64,000 nucleotides of DNA from Acidimicrobiia bacterium (lineage in GTDB: Bacteria; Actinomycetota; Acidimicrobiia; Acidimicrobiales; AC-14), in contig JAHFUR010000022.1 of assembly GCA_023264995.1 (NCBI GenBank), forward strand, positions 1 to 64,000, given 5' to 3'. The notes beneath the pieces are model-generated. The model did no database searches. It was not told the DNA's origin and worked only from the letters and a program-made list of their open reading frames with translations. The stretch's first letter is position 1, and the number at the start of each line of letters is the position of its first letter. Made by a program: the position numbers and the translations under genes. Shown here one piece after another: positions 14,463-23,435 of this stretch.

Positions 14463-16345
14463 CAGACCGTCTTCATCGTGACGCCGAGCTCGCGGGCTCG
14501 GGTGAATGCATTGACCTTCACCGAGTCTCGACTGGCGAAACCATCCTCCAGAAACACGAGGACTCGTGACTCAAGTGACAGGGCAGCCTCGATCGTCTCG
14601 TCAGCCAACGCCGGCGACAGGACGACGAGAACGCCGTCCGCCCCGACTGTCCACGCCGCACCAGCCTTGGTCCGCTGCCATGGTGCGTCCAGCCGAATCC
14701 CCTCCTTGATCAGGATTTCGGCCGCCAATGCCTCTATCCGCAGCGCGGAGTCCACCAGCGTTGACTCACTCAGGCTGAATAGACCTTCTGCCTCGGTCGG
14801 CGTAGATGCCGTGAAGCCGCTCCGCCCGAGTGCAAACACGCGCAAGCCCTGTTGGTCGCTGACCTCGTCCATCGCTGCCCGGAGACGGGCGTAGGTGATC
14901 TCGGAGACCGTTGAGTAACCCGCCTTGCGCGCGTTTGAATCAGTTGGTGTCGGCTCTGGCAGGTTGACCGAAAGGCATCGACGACGACCGCCGTCTGTCC
15001 GGTTGAGCCCGAGTACCGCGTGTCCCGTCGTCCCGGACCCAGCGAAGAAGTCAAGGACCACGTCATCGCGCCCCACCGAGTACTCAAGGATCCGAGTCAA
15101 CAACCCGAGAGGTTTGGGGTTGTCGAACACCCTTCCGCCCAACAGCTTCTTCACCTCAAGGCCGCCGGCCTCGTTTGCGAATTCAGATCCGTCCCAGAAC
15201 GTCTTGGGTGTCGCGCGGCGCTGCTGGCCGTCCCGCTCAAGATAGTCGACTTGGAACACGTCCCATCGCCCGAGACTTCCGACCTGTCGTCCCTTCAGCT
15301 CGTTCAGACGAGCCTGTGCCGTGGAGGAACCCCAACGCCATCGTCCGTCAGAACCGTCGGACAGCCTTGGGACGACTTCGATCTTGTGAGCAGGATCCCG
15401 CACCAACGTGACCGACCCTGAGGCCTCGGAGACGTAGAACGGGTAGTACATGGACGGCCGGTCAGATCGTTTGGCGTTCGATCCGCGCTTCCGGAGCCCC
15501 TGCAGTCGGTAGCGATTGCCGTTCCCGTCGGTCTCCGGATAGTCGTCAAGATATTCCGCCGGGAGCGGCACACCTCGCGGCACGAAGTCATTTCGCTTGT
15601 ACCCGAGCAGATAGTTGTGCGCTGTTGCGAAGAACTTGTCGTCGCTGCGACCCTTGAGATTGCTTACAACCGTCACACATCCCAGGAAGTTCTCGGGTCC
15701 AAATACCTCGTCCATGACAAGCCGGAGATTCTGGACCTCGTTGTCGTCGATGGAAACGAATATCGCGCCATCTTGGGTCAAGAGGTTCCGTGCGAGAACT
15801 AGCCGCGGATACATCATTGACAGCCATCCGCTGTGGCGCCGACCAAGGGTGTCCGCAGAGGCTGCGGTTCGGTTCCCCTCCTCATCGAGCTGCCCGGTGT
15901 ACTCGAGGTAGCCGCGAAGACCGTCGGTGAAGTCGTCTCGGTAAACAAAGTCGTTACCGGTGTTGTATGGAGGATCAATGTAGATCAGCTTGACCTGGTC
16001 GTTGTAGGCCTTCTGCAGGAGCTTCAGGACCTCTAGGTTGTCGCCCTCGATGAACACGTTCTGGGCGGTGTCGAAGTCGACCGACCTCTCGAGATCGGGG
16101 ACGAGCGTTCCCCTACTGGGCGTGAGGAGCGAGCGGAGCGCCTCCTGCTTGCCAGCCCACATCAGCCCGAAGCGCTCGCGCCCATCGGTCGGTGCGGCCA
16201 CCGGGATGTCGAGCAGCTCGCCGAGACGGGTGGCATCGAGCACGCCGTCGGCGATCACGCCGGGAAAGAGGTCTTCGAGCGACTCTCGGTTTATGGCTGC
16301 GATTTCGGGTGTCGAGAGGTCCACCTTCTGCGGCTGATCGATCAT
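14462..16345 (-). CDS. mod: Type III (beta-class) DNA adenine methyltransferase Mod
   Basis: A 627-residue N6-adenine methyltransferase. Catalytic motif IV DPPYNTGNDF comes before the SAM-binding motif I DFFAGSGTTGHAV, the beta-class order used by type III Mod proteins. The central variable region (about 250-430) should be the target-recognition domain and also contains GRRHSGWLSMMYPRL. ATG 16345 begins MIDQPQKVDLSTPEIA; the longer frame to 16435 runs into the divergent promoter and lacks similarity. The stop overlaps the start of res by one base, so mod and res form one operon. Mod modifies one strand of an asymmetric site that cannot be predicted from sequence. Confidence 0.9.
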   Translation of the reverse strand: MIDQPQKVDLSTPEIAAINRESLEDLFPGVIADGVLDATRLGELLDIPVAAPTDGRERFGLMWAGKQEALRSLLTPSRGTLVPDLERSVDFDTAQNVFIEGDNLEVLKLLQKAYNDQVKLIYIDPPYNTGNDFVYRDDFTDGLRGYLEYTGQLDEEGNRTAASADTLGRRHSGWLSMMYPRLVLARNLLTQDGAIFVSIDDNEVQNLRLVMDEVFGPENFLGCVTVVSNLKGRSDDKFFATAHNYLLGYKRNDFVPRGVPLPAEYLDDYPETDGNGNRYRLQGLRKRGSNAKRSDRPSMYYPFYVSEASGSVTLVRDPAHKIEVVPRLSDGSDGRWRWGSSTAQARLNELKGRQVGSLGRWDVFQVDYLERDGQQRRATPKTFWDGSEFANEAGGLEVKKLLGGRVFDNPKPLGLLTRILEYSVGRDDVVLDFFAGSGTTGHAVLGLNRTDGGRRRCLSVNLPEPTPTDSNARKAGYSTVSEITYARLRAAMDEVSDQQGLRVFALGRSGFTASTPTEAEGLFSLSESTLVDSALRIEALAAEILIKEGIRLDAPWQRTKAGAAWTVGADGVLVVLSPALADETIEAALSLESRVLVFLEDGFASRDSVKVNAFTRARELGVTMKTV

Positions 16346-16419
16346 CCACTCATCTCTCTGCTCGGCGGCTTGAGTTGCACCACGGTAAGCGAGATGACAT
16401 CTCTCGGTATGGTGGTGCA

Positions 16420-19164
16420 GTGACGGACGGGGCACCCGGCGACATCCCGGTTCTGGAGGGTGAGGCCGCAGCAGCCGTCGCTCATCGCGGTTCGCATGTG
16501 CAGATCATCGCGGCCGCAGGAGCTGGCAAGACAGAGGTCGTATCCCAACGCGTCACGTCGCTGCTTCAGGCCGAGCCACCCGAGAGCATCGTGGCGTTCA
16601 CGTTCACGGATAAGGCTGCGGCGGAGCTCAAGGAACGCATCCGGCGGCGGGTCGCCGCCACGCTCGGCGAGGGTGCCACCGACCAGCTCGGCCGGCTGTT
16701 CGTGGGTACGATCCATGCCTACTGCTTCCGCCTCCTGCAATCCCACGTTCCGCGCTACGAGACGTACACCCCGCTGGACTCGAACCAGCTCGTCAACTTC
16801 CTCTACCGGGAGGGAACCCAGCTCAAACTGAAGCAGCGGTTCGGGGCCGGAAAGCTCTTCCAGGGCATCGACAACTTCCTGCGCAGCGTCGACGTTGTCG
16901 AAAACGAGCTGATCGATCCGTCGGGTCTACCCAACGGCGAGTTCCGCACGACGCTCCTCGACTACTACGAGCGGCTCGACTCGTACCGGTTCATGTCCTT
17001 CGGGACCCAGATCGTGCGAGCCGTCGAGGCGCTCCACGATCCCGAGGTGCATCGGCGAGTCACCTCCGAGCTCCGCCACTTGATCGTCGACGAGTACCAG
17101 GACGTCAACCCGGCCCAGGAACGCCTTGTCGCCCGGCTTGCGAAGCCCGAAGGGTCAGCAGACCTCGTCGTGGTGGGCGACGACGACCAGGCGATCTACC
17201 AGTGGCGCGGTTCGAACGTCGACAACATCGTGAGCTTCGTCGACCGCTACCACGGCGTCGCTCAATTCCGCTTGCTCGCGAACCGCCGATCCCGCGCCCC
17301 GATCGTCCAGCTAGCAAACCAGTTCGCCCAGTCAATTCCAGGACGCTTGGACAAGGAGATGGGCCCCGACCGCGTGGAGGACGGCCCCGCCGTGTCGATC
17401 GCGATCGGTCACCAGGACGAGCAAACCGAGGCCGACGCCCTCGCCGTCGACGTCGTCGCCCTCCACGATCAAGGCGTCCCGTACCGGGACATCGCGATCC
17501 TGGTGCGAGGCAAGGTCGCCTACTCCTGCATCCTCGACGCGCTGGAGACCTATGGCGTACCCGTGCAGCCTGGCGGCCGATCCGGACTCTTCGAGCAACC
17601 GGAAGCTGCGGTCTTCGGCGCCACCTATGCCTGGCTCGCCGACATCGACTGGTCAGCCCGTCGTTGGACACGCCGCGAGACGGTCTCACTCGACGACCTC
17701 GTTGGCGTCTACGAAAGCGTGTTCGCCATTGACGACGCCGGCGCCTTCGCGCTCCGCGACCATCTTGATGCGTGGAAGCCAAGGACGCTCATCGAGGACT
17801 TCGACGTCAGCCTGGTCGGAGACTTCTACCTGCTACTCGCGCTGCTCGGCGTTGCGGCGTGGGACACCAGCGACGAGTTGACGCGCAACCGGCTCGGAAC
17901 TGTCGCCCGCTTCGCGACCGTGCTCGGCGACTACGAGGGTGTGGCTCGTCGATCCCGGCGCGACACTGCCAACCCGGGGGAACAGGTCGGGGGCGCCATC
18001 GGCAGCGAGTGGTTTTACCGGAACCTCGCGTTGCTGCTCGTCAACTACGCGATCGGCAACTACGACGACTTCGATGGTGAGGAGGATCTCGCCGCTGACG
18101 CCGTTGCCCTTGGGACGGTCCATGGCGCCAAGGGCCTCGAATGGCCGGTTGTCTTTCTGCCGTCACTGACCGACGGTCGCTTTCCGTCTAGCCGCACGGG
18201 ACAAGCCCAGACCTGGTTGGTCCCGAGGGCCATGTTCGACGCCGCTCGGTACGAGGGAACCGACGCCGACGAGCGGCGGCTCTTCTACGTGGCGCTCACG
18301 CGCGCGAGGGATTGGGTCGCGCTGTCGTCTCATCTGCGAGTCAACAAGCAAGGCCGACGACCTTCGCCCTACTTGAAGGACTGCAGCGCGTTCGCAGGCG
18401 GTGGTGGCTACCCGACGGGCGTCGATCCCAGGCGCACCGAAACGCCCGACGTCGCTGTGACCTACAGCGAGCTGGCGGCGTACCTCACATGCCCACAAAG
18501 CTACCTGCTGCGAAACCAGCTCGGCTTCCAGGCTCCGATCCGGGGGGAGATCGGTTACGGCAACGCCGTACACCACGTGATGCGGGTCATCGCCGAGCAG
18601 ACGAAGGCCAACGGAGCGCTTCCCACCCCTCGGCAGATCAACGACCTGCTCACCTTCGAGTTCTACTTGCCCTTCGCCAACAAGCCCGCGCACAAGCAGA
18701 TGCGAGAGAACGCCCGCAAGCTCGTCTTCAAGTACGTCAACGATCACCAAGACGACCTTCGGCGGACCTGGGCAACCGAGCGACCGTTCGAGCTATCCCT
18801 GCAAGGCGTGGTGGTCAGCGGTCGGGCAGACGTGATCTACGACGGCGACGAGTCACACCCGGAGAACCTCGTGATCGTCGACTACAAAACGTCGACCCGC
18901 GGATCGGTCGAACCACTCCAGCTGCAGGTCTACGTCGATGCAGGGCGACGCGAGGGCCTGACCGTCCAGGCGGCATTCATCCACGATATGGCGACGACAC
19001 AACGGCATCCCGTCGCGGTCGACGATGGAGCTGTCGGCGTCGCGGAATCGACAGTGCGCGCTGCCGCCGACGCCCTCCGGCTGCGCGACTTCACTCCAGC
19101 ACCGGAGCTGGCGAAGTGCCAGGCTTGCGACGTCCGGTTCGTGTGCAAGTCGGCACTCAGCTGA
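16420..19164 (+). CDS. UvrD-like helicase fused to a Cas4/AddB-type nuclease
   Basis: A 914-residue protein. The SF1A helicase has Walker A AAAGAGKTEVV (about 32-42), FTFTDKAAAELKERI, VDEYQDVNPAQE, GDDDQAIYQWRGS and FYVALTRARDW. From about residue 685 a PD-(D/E)xK nuclease follows: Cys691 in YLTCPQSY, GRADVIYDG, the catalytic VDYKTS (D821, K823) and CQACDVRFVC (C900, C903, C909), together forming a probable 4Fe-4S cluster as in AddB and Cas4. It likely unwinds and degrades DNA ends. GTG 16420 is preceded by TATGGT plus six bases, so it is probably leaderless. It is divergent from mod and overlaps the end of the next operon by 8 bases. Confidence 0.85.
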   Translation: MTDGAPGDIPVLEGEAAAAVAHRGSHVQIIAAAGAGKTEVVSQRVTSLLQAEPPESIVAFTFTDKAAAELKERIRRRVAATLGEGATDQLGRLFVGTIHAYCFRLLQSHVPRYETYTPLDSNQLVNFLYREGTQLKLKQRFGAGKLFQGIDNFLRSVDVVENELIDPSGLPNGEFRTTLLDYYERLDSYRFMSFGTQIVRAVEALHDPEVHRRVTSELRHLIVDEYQDVNPAQERLVARLAKPEGSADLVVVGDDDQAIYQWRGSNVDNIVSFVDRYHGVAQFRLLANRRSRAPIVQLANQFAQSIPGRLDKEMGPDRVEDGPAVSIAIGHQDEQTEADALAVDVVALHDQGVPYRDIAILVRGKVAYSCILDALETYGVPVQPGGRSGLFEQPEAAVFGATYAWLADIDWSARRWTRRETVSLDDLVGVYESVFAIDDAGAFALRDHLDAWKPRTLIEDFDVSLVGDFYLLLALLGVAAWDTSDELTRNRLGTVARFATVLGDYEGVARRSRRDTANPGEQVGGAIGSEWFYRNLALLLVNYAIGNYDDFDGEEDLAADAVALGTVHGAKGLEWPVVFLPSLTDGRFPSSRTGQAQTWLVPRAMFDAARYEGTDADERRLFYVALTRARDWVALSSHLRVNKQGRRPSPYLKDCSAFAGGGGYPTGVDPRRTETPDVAVTYSELAAYLTCPQSYLLRNQLGFQAPIRGEIGYGNAVHHVMRVIAEQTKANGALPTPRQINDLLTFEFYLPFANKPAHKQMRENARKLVFKYVNDHQDDLRRTWATERPFELSLQGVVVSGRADVIYDGDESHPENLVIVDYKTSTRGSVEPLQLQVYVDAGRREGLTVQAAFIHDMATTQRHPVAVDDGAVGVAESTVRAAADALRLRDFTPAPELAKCQACDVRFVCKSALS

Positions 19165-20470
19165 GGGGTCGGATCCGATCCTGGTCGCGGAGCGCAGTCC
19201 AGAACCGAATGTGCGAGTCATGCCCTCGCCCGACGACGTCGGGCCGGCCAGGAGCTTGTCCCGCGCTCGGCACGAAGTCGGCGAGTGTCGAACCGACGTG
19301 ATCGCGCGTCAGGACGACCAGGCCAGCCTGGTGCCGAGACGCCATGACGCACAGCCGTCCTGTCTCGAGGTCGAACGCGGATGGATTGGTCACGCCTGAG
19401 AGGGGATGTAGGACGATCATCACCGGGCGTTCCAGTCCCTGCCAACGTTCGGGCGTGTCGACCCTGATCGCACCGCTCCAGGTGGCCAACTCCTTCGCGA
19501 TGGCTGCGTTCATGATCCGGTGGCTGCTCGAAACGCCGATGTCGGCGGGCGTGAGTGACCGACCCGCGTCTCCAGCTGCGCCCAGTCGGACCGTTGTCTC
19601 CGATGTGAGGAGTTCAGCAACAACCTCGGCGACCGCTCCGGCGAGCTCGTGGTCGACCTCGAGTGGAGGGCCGTGGGTCGGGGTCGGAACGGTCAGGACC
19701 ATTGGCCGGCCGTCAGCGAGGTCGCCGAGGGGGTCGCCTCGGGCGAGGTCCACGCCGCGCGCGCCGGGCTCGACGAACGCATGAAAGTCGAAGTCGTAGA
19801 ACGGCCGTACGAAGTCGACCGACTCATGCGGAAGACGTCGGCAGGCCGGGAGAGACCCCGTGTAGCGCTCGGGTTCAAAGGAAGGCTCGGCCAGCACGAC
19901 CTCGGGTGCTGCCTCGTGAGGCGCACGCGGCGATGTCTCCCACCGGCGAACGTCGATCGTCACCACGGGAGGGATCTGGCCGGGGTCGCCGATCAACAGG
20001 AACCGCTCGCTGAGCAGCGCGCACTGCATGAGATCGGCCCAGCTCATCTGCCACGCTTCGTCGACGGCCAACAGGTCGAACGGCACCCCGACATCGGTCA
20101 AAGACCATTTCGCCGTCGTCGCGACCGTCACGCCTGGCGCAGTAGGGAGCTGCGCGGTCGCAGTCAGCCACGTGACGCTCGCGGGAAAGCCCGCCGGTGG
20201 CAACGAGTTCTTGCTCGAGAAGCGTGCAGTCGCAACGTCAGGGTGGTCGGCAGCGAATCGGAGGCAGATGTCGTCGGCCTGGCTATTGGTCTGGGCAGCC
20301 ACTGCAATCCGCTGGCCCGATCCGACCAGCCTTTTCAGCACCTCGATCAGCGTGAAGGTCTTCCCGGACCCTGGTGGCGCCTTCACCACGGCAAGGCGGC
20401 CGCTGCCGTTGAAGTGGTCGACCAGATCTTGGCGAAGCGCCATGTACTGTTCTTCGATCTCACAGCTCAC
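19157..20470 (-). CDS. SF1B (Upf1/Dna2-like) helicase
   Basis: A 437-residue single-unit SF1 helicase. Walker A is KAPPGSGKTFT (30-40), Walker B LLAVDEAWQ, motif III IGDPGQIPPVV, motif V-like DTPERWQGLERPVMIVLHP and motif VI CVMASRHQAGLVVL. The insertions typical of large UvrD proteins are missing, so it resembles the small Upf1/Dna2 class. The ATG overlaps the stop of the upstream unknown gene, making it the last gene of a three-gene operon. Its last bases overlap convergently with the UvrD-nuclease gene. Polarity and substrate are unknown. Association with a Cas4-like nuclease suggests end processing. Confidence 0.75.
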   Translation of the reverse strand: MSCEIEEQYMALRQDLVDHFNGSGRLAVVKAPPGSGKTFTLIEVLKRLVGSGQRIAVAAQTNSQADDICLRFAADHPDVATARFSSKNSLPPAGFPASVTWLTATAQLPTAPGVTVATTAKWSLTDVGVPFDLLAVDEAWQMSWADLMQCALLSERFLLIGDPGQIPPVVTIDVRRWETSPRAPHEAAPEVVLAEPSFEPERYTGSLPACRRLPHESVDFVRPFYDFDFHAFVEPGARGVDLARGDPLGDLADGRPMVLTVPTPTHGPPLEVDHELAGAVAEVVAELLTSETTVRLGAAGDAGRSLTPADIGVSSSHRIMNAAIAKELATWSGAIRVDTPERWQGLERPVMIVLHPLSGVTNPSAFDLETGRLCVMASRHQAGLVVLTRDHVGSTLADFVPSAGQAPGRPDVVGRGHDSHIRFWTALRDQDRIRPLS

Positions 20471-22035
20471 GTCGAGCTCTCCGAGATCTGCGTGACGTCG
20501 TCGACAAGCACATCGGCCGCGCCGTCATCGTCGACGATCTGCACCGGGGCCGGAGCCTTGCCGTGGGTGAGCCATGCGCCCGGGCCGTCCTTCGCAGCCC
20601 AGACGCGTTGGCTCCGGCGCAGCGTGAGGTCCGCCGCGTCAGCCATCACGAACGCGAGCTCTTGCCCGATCCACGCGTGGTCGATCGGTTTGGCGGCGAT
20701 CCCGCACGCGAGCGGCATGGTCTTTCTCGTCGTCCACTCGAGCTCGAGCTCGACCCCGACCCCGCCCTCGATCAACCGCAAAGCAGTCACCACTGCCTCG
20801 TGGCCCCTAGAGCCATAGGGAACGAGGCGGCTGCTCTCTCGGACTCGGCTCGGTGCCTCGTTTCGAAGATCGACCACCCACACCGGGACAGTCGCTTTCC
20901 CGCTCCCGAGGTTCACCACCTCCGTGACGGTTGCCACCAGTGCCCGGCCATCGGCCATCGCCTCGCGAAACAGCGCCGGGTCGTGGTGAACGAGGTGACC
21001 GTCGTATCCCTCGTCGTTTGACGCATGGATCAGGTAGCGGGACGCTGCAGAGGAACCGTGATAGTCGGTCTCGGGATGCGCGATGAAGGCCGGGCCCTGC
21101 GCCGGGTCGTTCTGGCGGAGCTCGATCCGTTGGTGCTGGAACCAGAACTCCTTGTGGGCTTGGCCGACGAGGGCGTCGACGCCGGGGTTGACGGGGAGCT
21201 TGCTCTTGGCGAGGTAGGTGTACGCCTGCTCGGTACGGTGCCAGCGCCGGTCGAGCTCGACCACGAGGACATCTCGGATGAGAGCCTCGACGTCCTGCGG
21301 CGGCGCGCCTTCACGGCGGCCTGCCTGCCATCGTTCGACCAGGTCAGCCAAGTGGTCGCGCTCGATCGACGGGTCCATGGTCGGTGAGATAGTGAGCTGT
21401 TCCGCAGCCGAGGCCGCCACGATGCGGTCATCGCGGTCCCCGTGCGTCACGAGCCATGCCAGCTGATAGCCGAGATGGGCGGTTCGGGCGTCCTGTGCGG
21501 GAAAGGCGAACGCATTCGACAGGGCGCGACTGGCGTCGACCACGTGTTGATGACCAGTCCGGCTGCAGTCACGGAACATCCACCCGGCGAGCCGTCCCAG
21601 CGCCTGAAGGATGTCCTGGTTGACCCCGCCGAACCTCGTCTGCGAGAACGTGTAGTTCAGCTGGTGGAGCATGGCGAGGTGCTGTCCGTTGGGAAGCCAC
21701 ACCTGCCGCAGTTCGTCAACGGCGGCAGCTTGTCCCACTGGGTCGTAGGTCCAGTTATGCACACGCATGTGCGACAGCAGGGCCTCGGCGAAGTTTGCGC
21801 AGAGTGCACTCACGTCGTCACGGACGCGGCCGTCAGGGACGCTTTCGACCGTGGGCTTGAACCCGACTGTGCCCCAGGCGATCCCCCACGGTCGGGACTC
21901 TCCGGCCATCCGGACGAAGGCCACGATCATCGCCCGGTCGGGCGCTACAAGCGAGTGGTGCAAGGTCTCGTACCTAGGTGTCGGGGCCCCGCCGTCCCAG
22001 GCGCTGAGCTTCAGAGCGACATCTCGGATTCTCAT
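20467..22035 (-). CDS. Unknown protein between a nuclease and a helicase
   Basis: A 522-residue protein I cannot assign to a family. It begins MRIRDVALKLSAWDGGAPTP and has a long alpha-helical central part (about 100-300). In the C-terminal half it carries His/Asp-containing segments such as HPETDYHGSSAASRYLIHAS and GYDGHLVHHDPALF, then beta-rich stretches (LVATVTEVVNLGSG, VELELEWTTRKTMPLACG). No P-loop, HEPN, HNH or transmembrane segment is visible. It overlaps both neighbours by 4 bases (ATGA), so it is translated in fixed proportion with the Cas4-like nuclease and SF1 helicase. It could be the specificity or scaffold subunit. Confidence 0.6.
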   Translation of the reverse strand: MRIRDVALKLSAWDGGAPTPRYETLHHSLVAPDRAMIVAFVRMAGESRPWGIAWGTVGFKPTVESVPDGRVRDDVSALCANFAEALLSHMRVHNWTYDPVGQAAAVDELRQVWLPNGQHLAMLHQLNYTFSQTRFGGVNQDILQALGRLAGWMFRDCSRTGHQHVVDASRALSNAFAFPAQDARTAHLGYQLAWLVTHGDRDDRIVAASAAEQLTISPTMDPSIERDHLADLVERWQAGRREGAPPQDVEALIRDVLVVELDRRWHRTEQAYTYLAKSKLPVNPGVDALVGQAHKEFWFQHQRIELRQNDPAQGPAFIAHPETDYHGSSAASRYLIHASNDEGYDGHLVHHDPALFREAMADGRALVATVTEVVNLGSGKATVPVWVVDLRNEAPSRVRESSRLVPYGSRGHEAVVTALRLIEGGVGVELELEWTTRKTMPLACGIAAKPIDHAWIGQELAFVMADAADLTLRRSQRVWAAKDGPGAWLTHGKAPAPVQIVDDDGAADVLVDDVTQISESST

Positions 22036-23102
22036 GTTTCCGTCAGTAGCCGCTGCAGGTCCGCTTCGCGATCGTCCACTGGCTCAGCCCCGCCGAGCAG
22101 TTGGATGGCACGAGTCAGCGAGGTGTCGCCTAGAACTCGCTTCACCTCCCCGCCGAGGATGATCGGATCGTCCGCCGCGCTCGCCGCGGCGTGGCATCGG
22201 GGCGCGAGATCGCAAAACGACAAACAGGACTCCGAGTAGTCGGTCTCTGCTTCCAGGACTCGCTGCACGAGGGTCGGGTTGTCGGCCGAGAAGTCATCGT
22301 CGCGAACAAGCGACTGTGCGACCTCCTCGAGGCGGAGGAAGCCCCGCTGAGCTCGAATCGCCTGATAGGTGAGGTCCTCACTCGGCCGTACCGCCGGCGA
22401 GTTCGACCCCGGCCAGGTGAATATGAGGAAGCCGTCGGTAGAGACATGGATCGTATCTGCAAGTTCGAGCGAGGCGACGGCGAGCGTCAGGGCGTGCTGA
22501 TACAGGCCAGCCTGCGCTCGGGCCGACGCGAGCTGGTGCGGGTCGGTGTGACCTCCTCGGTCCGGGAACACCTTGATCTCACCGACCCGGAGTCGAACTC
22601 TGCCCTCCTCAGCGAGGACGGCGACCACATCGATGATCAGCAGGGCCTCGGGAAGAATGACGCCTCTCGGGATCCTGACCATCGGTGCAGCTACGATCGA
22701 GGCGACGCTGGTGCGGTCGGTGGCAATGTCGGCCAACCATCGCGTGGTCTGCTCGAGCGCCTGATCGACCGTGGACACATGCCTGCCGCCGTTCATCTTC
22801 AGCCGGAGGTCGACGAACCCGGCGGAGCTGGGGGGAAGGCACCCCTTTCGCTCGAGTCCCTCCCGCAGCCGAGCAGCCTCGTCGTAGAAGAGCCCGGCCT
22901 CGAACCGGTTACCGCGAGCGATCGCAAAGGGCGACTGACCGAAGCTTGGGACGAGACCTACCTGCCTCGCTGCGGCGTCGAGCCGGACGTTGTGCACCGC
23001 CGAAAGTATGTTGGCGGCGCACGTCGGATTCTTCGCCCACTGCTCGAAGCGCCCGCGGGTGTTGCGGCGTGCTTCCTCCCTGATCTCGTCGACTTCAGGC
23101 AT
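22032..23102 (-). CDS. Cas4/AddB-like PD-(D/E)xK nuclease with Fe-S cysteines
   Basis: A 356-residue protein with the full RecB-family nuclease pattern: early Cys28, GNRFEAG (64-70), catalytic Asp158 in LLIIDVVAV, Glu175-x-Lys177 in VGEIKVF, the QxxxY motif QAGLYQHAL (197-205), and late cysteines 293, 297 and 303 in SCLSFCDLAPRC. With Cys28 these can hold a 4Fe-4S cluster as in Cas4 and AddB. No cas genes or CRISPR array are present. It is the first gene of the A-B-C operon, with a plausible Shine-Dalgarno (AGAGGAA) seven to eight bases before ATG. The likely activity is ssDNA or DNA-end cleavage together with the helicase. Confidence 0.75.
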   Translation of the reverse strand: MPEVDEIREEARRNTRGRFEQWAKNPTCAANILSAVHNVRLDAAARQVGLVPSFGQSPFAIARGNRFEAGLFYDEAARLREGLERKGCLPPSSAGFVDLRLKMNGGRHVSTVDQALEQTTRWLADIATDRTSVASIVAAPMVRIPRGVILPEALLIIDVVAVLAEEGRVRLRVGEIKVFPDRGGHTDPHQLASARAQAGLYQHALTLAVASLELADTIHVSTDGFLIFTWPGSNSPAVRPSEDLTYQAIRAQRGFLRLEEVAQSLVRDDDFSADNPTLVQRVLEAETDYSESCLSFCDLAPRCHAAASAADDPIILGGEVKRVLGDTSLTRAIQLLGGAEPVDDREADLQRLLTET

Positions 23103-23435
23103 CGCGTTCCTCTCACTACTTCTGTCTCGCCCAAGTCTGGCCCGAGCCGGCGGAGTGAGCTATCGACCGTCGCCCGAGTACACACGGCCGCGTGCCAGGC
23201 TTCGCTCGCGGAGGTTCACAACGGCACAGTCTCACCGTTCAGGCCTGAGCTTCTTGTGTGGATCGCCGACGTCGACGTGCACAATCATCAGCGAGGACGC
23301 CGAGCTGCTGCGACAAACCCACTATCGACCCGGGACTACCAGCCGCTCGTGAGAGATAGCGGCGTTCCCCTTTCGCATCGGTCCGTCCGGCCCAACGCCG
23401 TCCCCGCGTCGTCGCGCCAGGCGACGCGGCGATTC
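23103..23435. other. 333-bp intergenic region between the island and the transfer genes
   Basis: No convincing gene is seen on either strand. It must contain the promoter of the nuclease-unknown-helicase operon (minus strand). CCGCGTCG (23404-23411) and CGACGCGG (23422-23429) form a perfect 8-bp stem that starts six bases past the coupling-protein stop. This is a likely transcript end for the transfer operon, although no U-tract follows. Confidence 0.45.

Noticed and set aside
22032-23102. CRISPR-associated Cas4
   Set aside because: The nuclease family and Fe-S cysteines match, but no cas1, cas2 or repeat array exists anywhere in the window.
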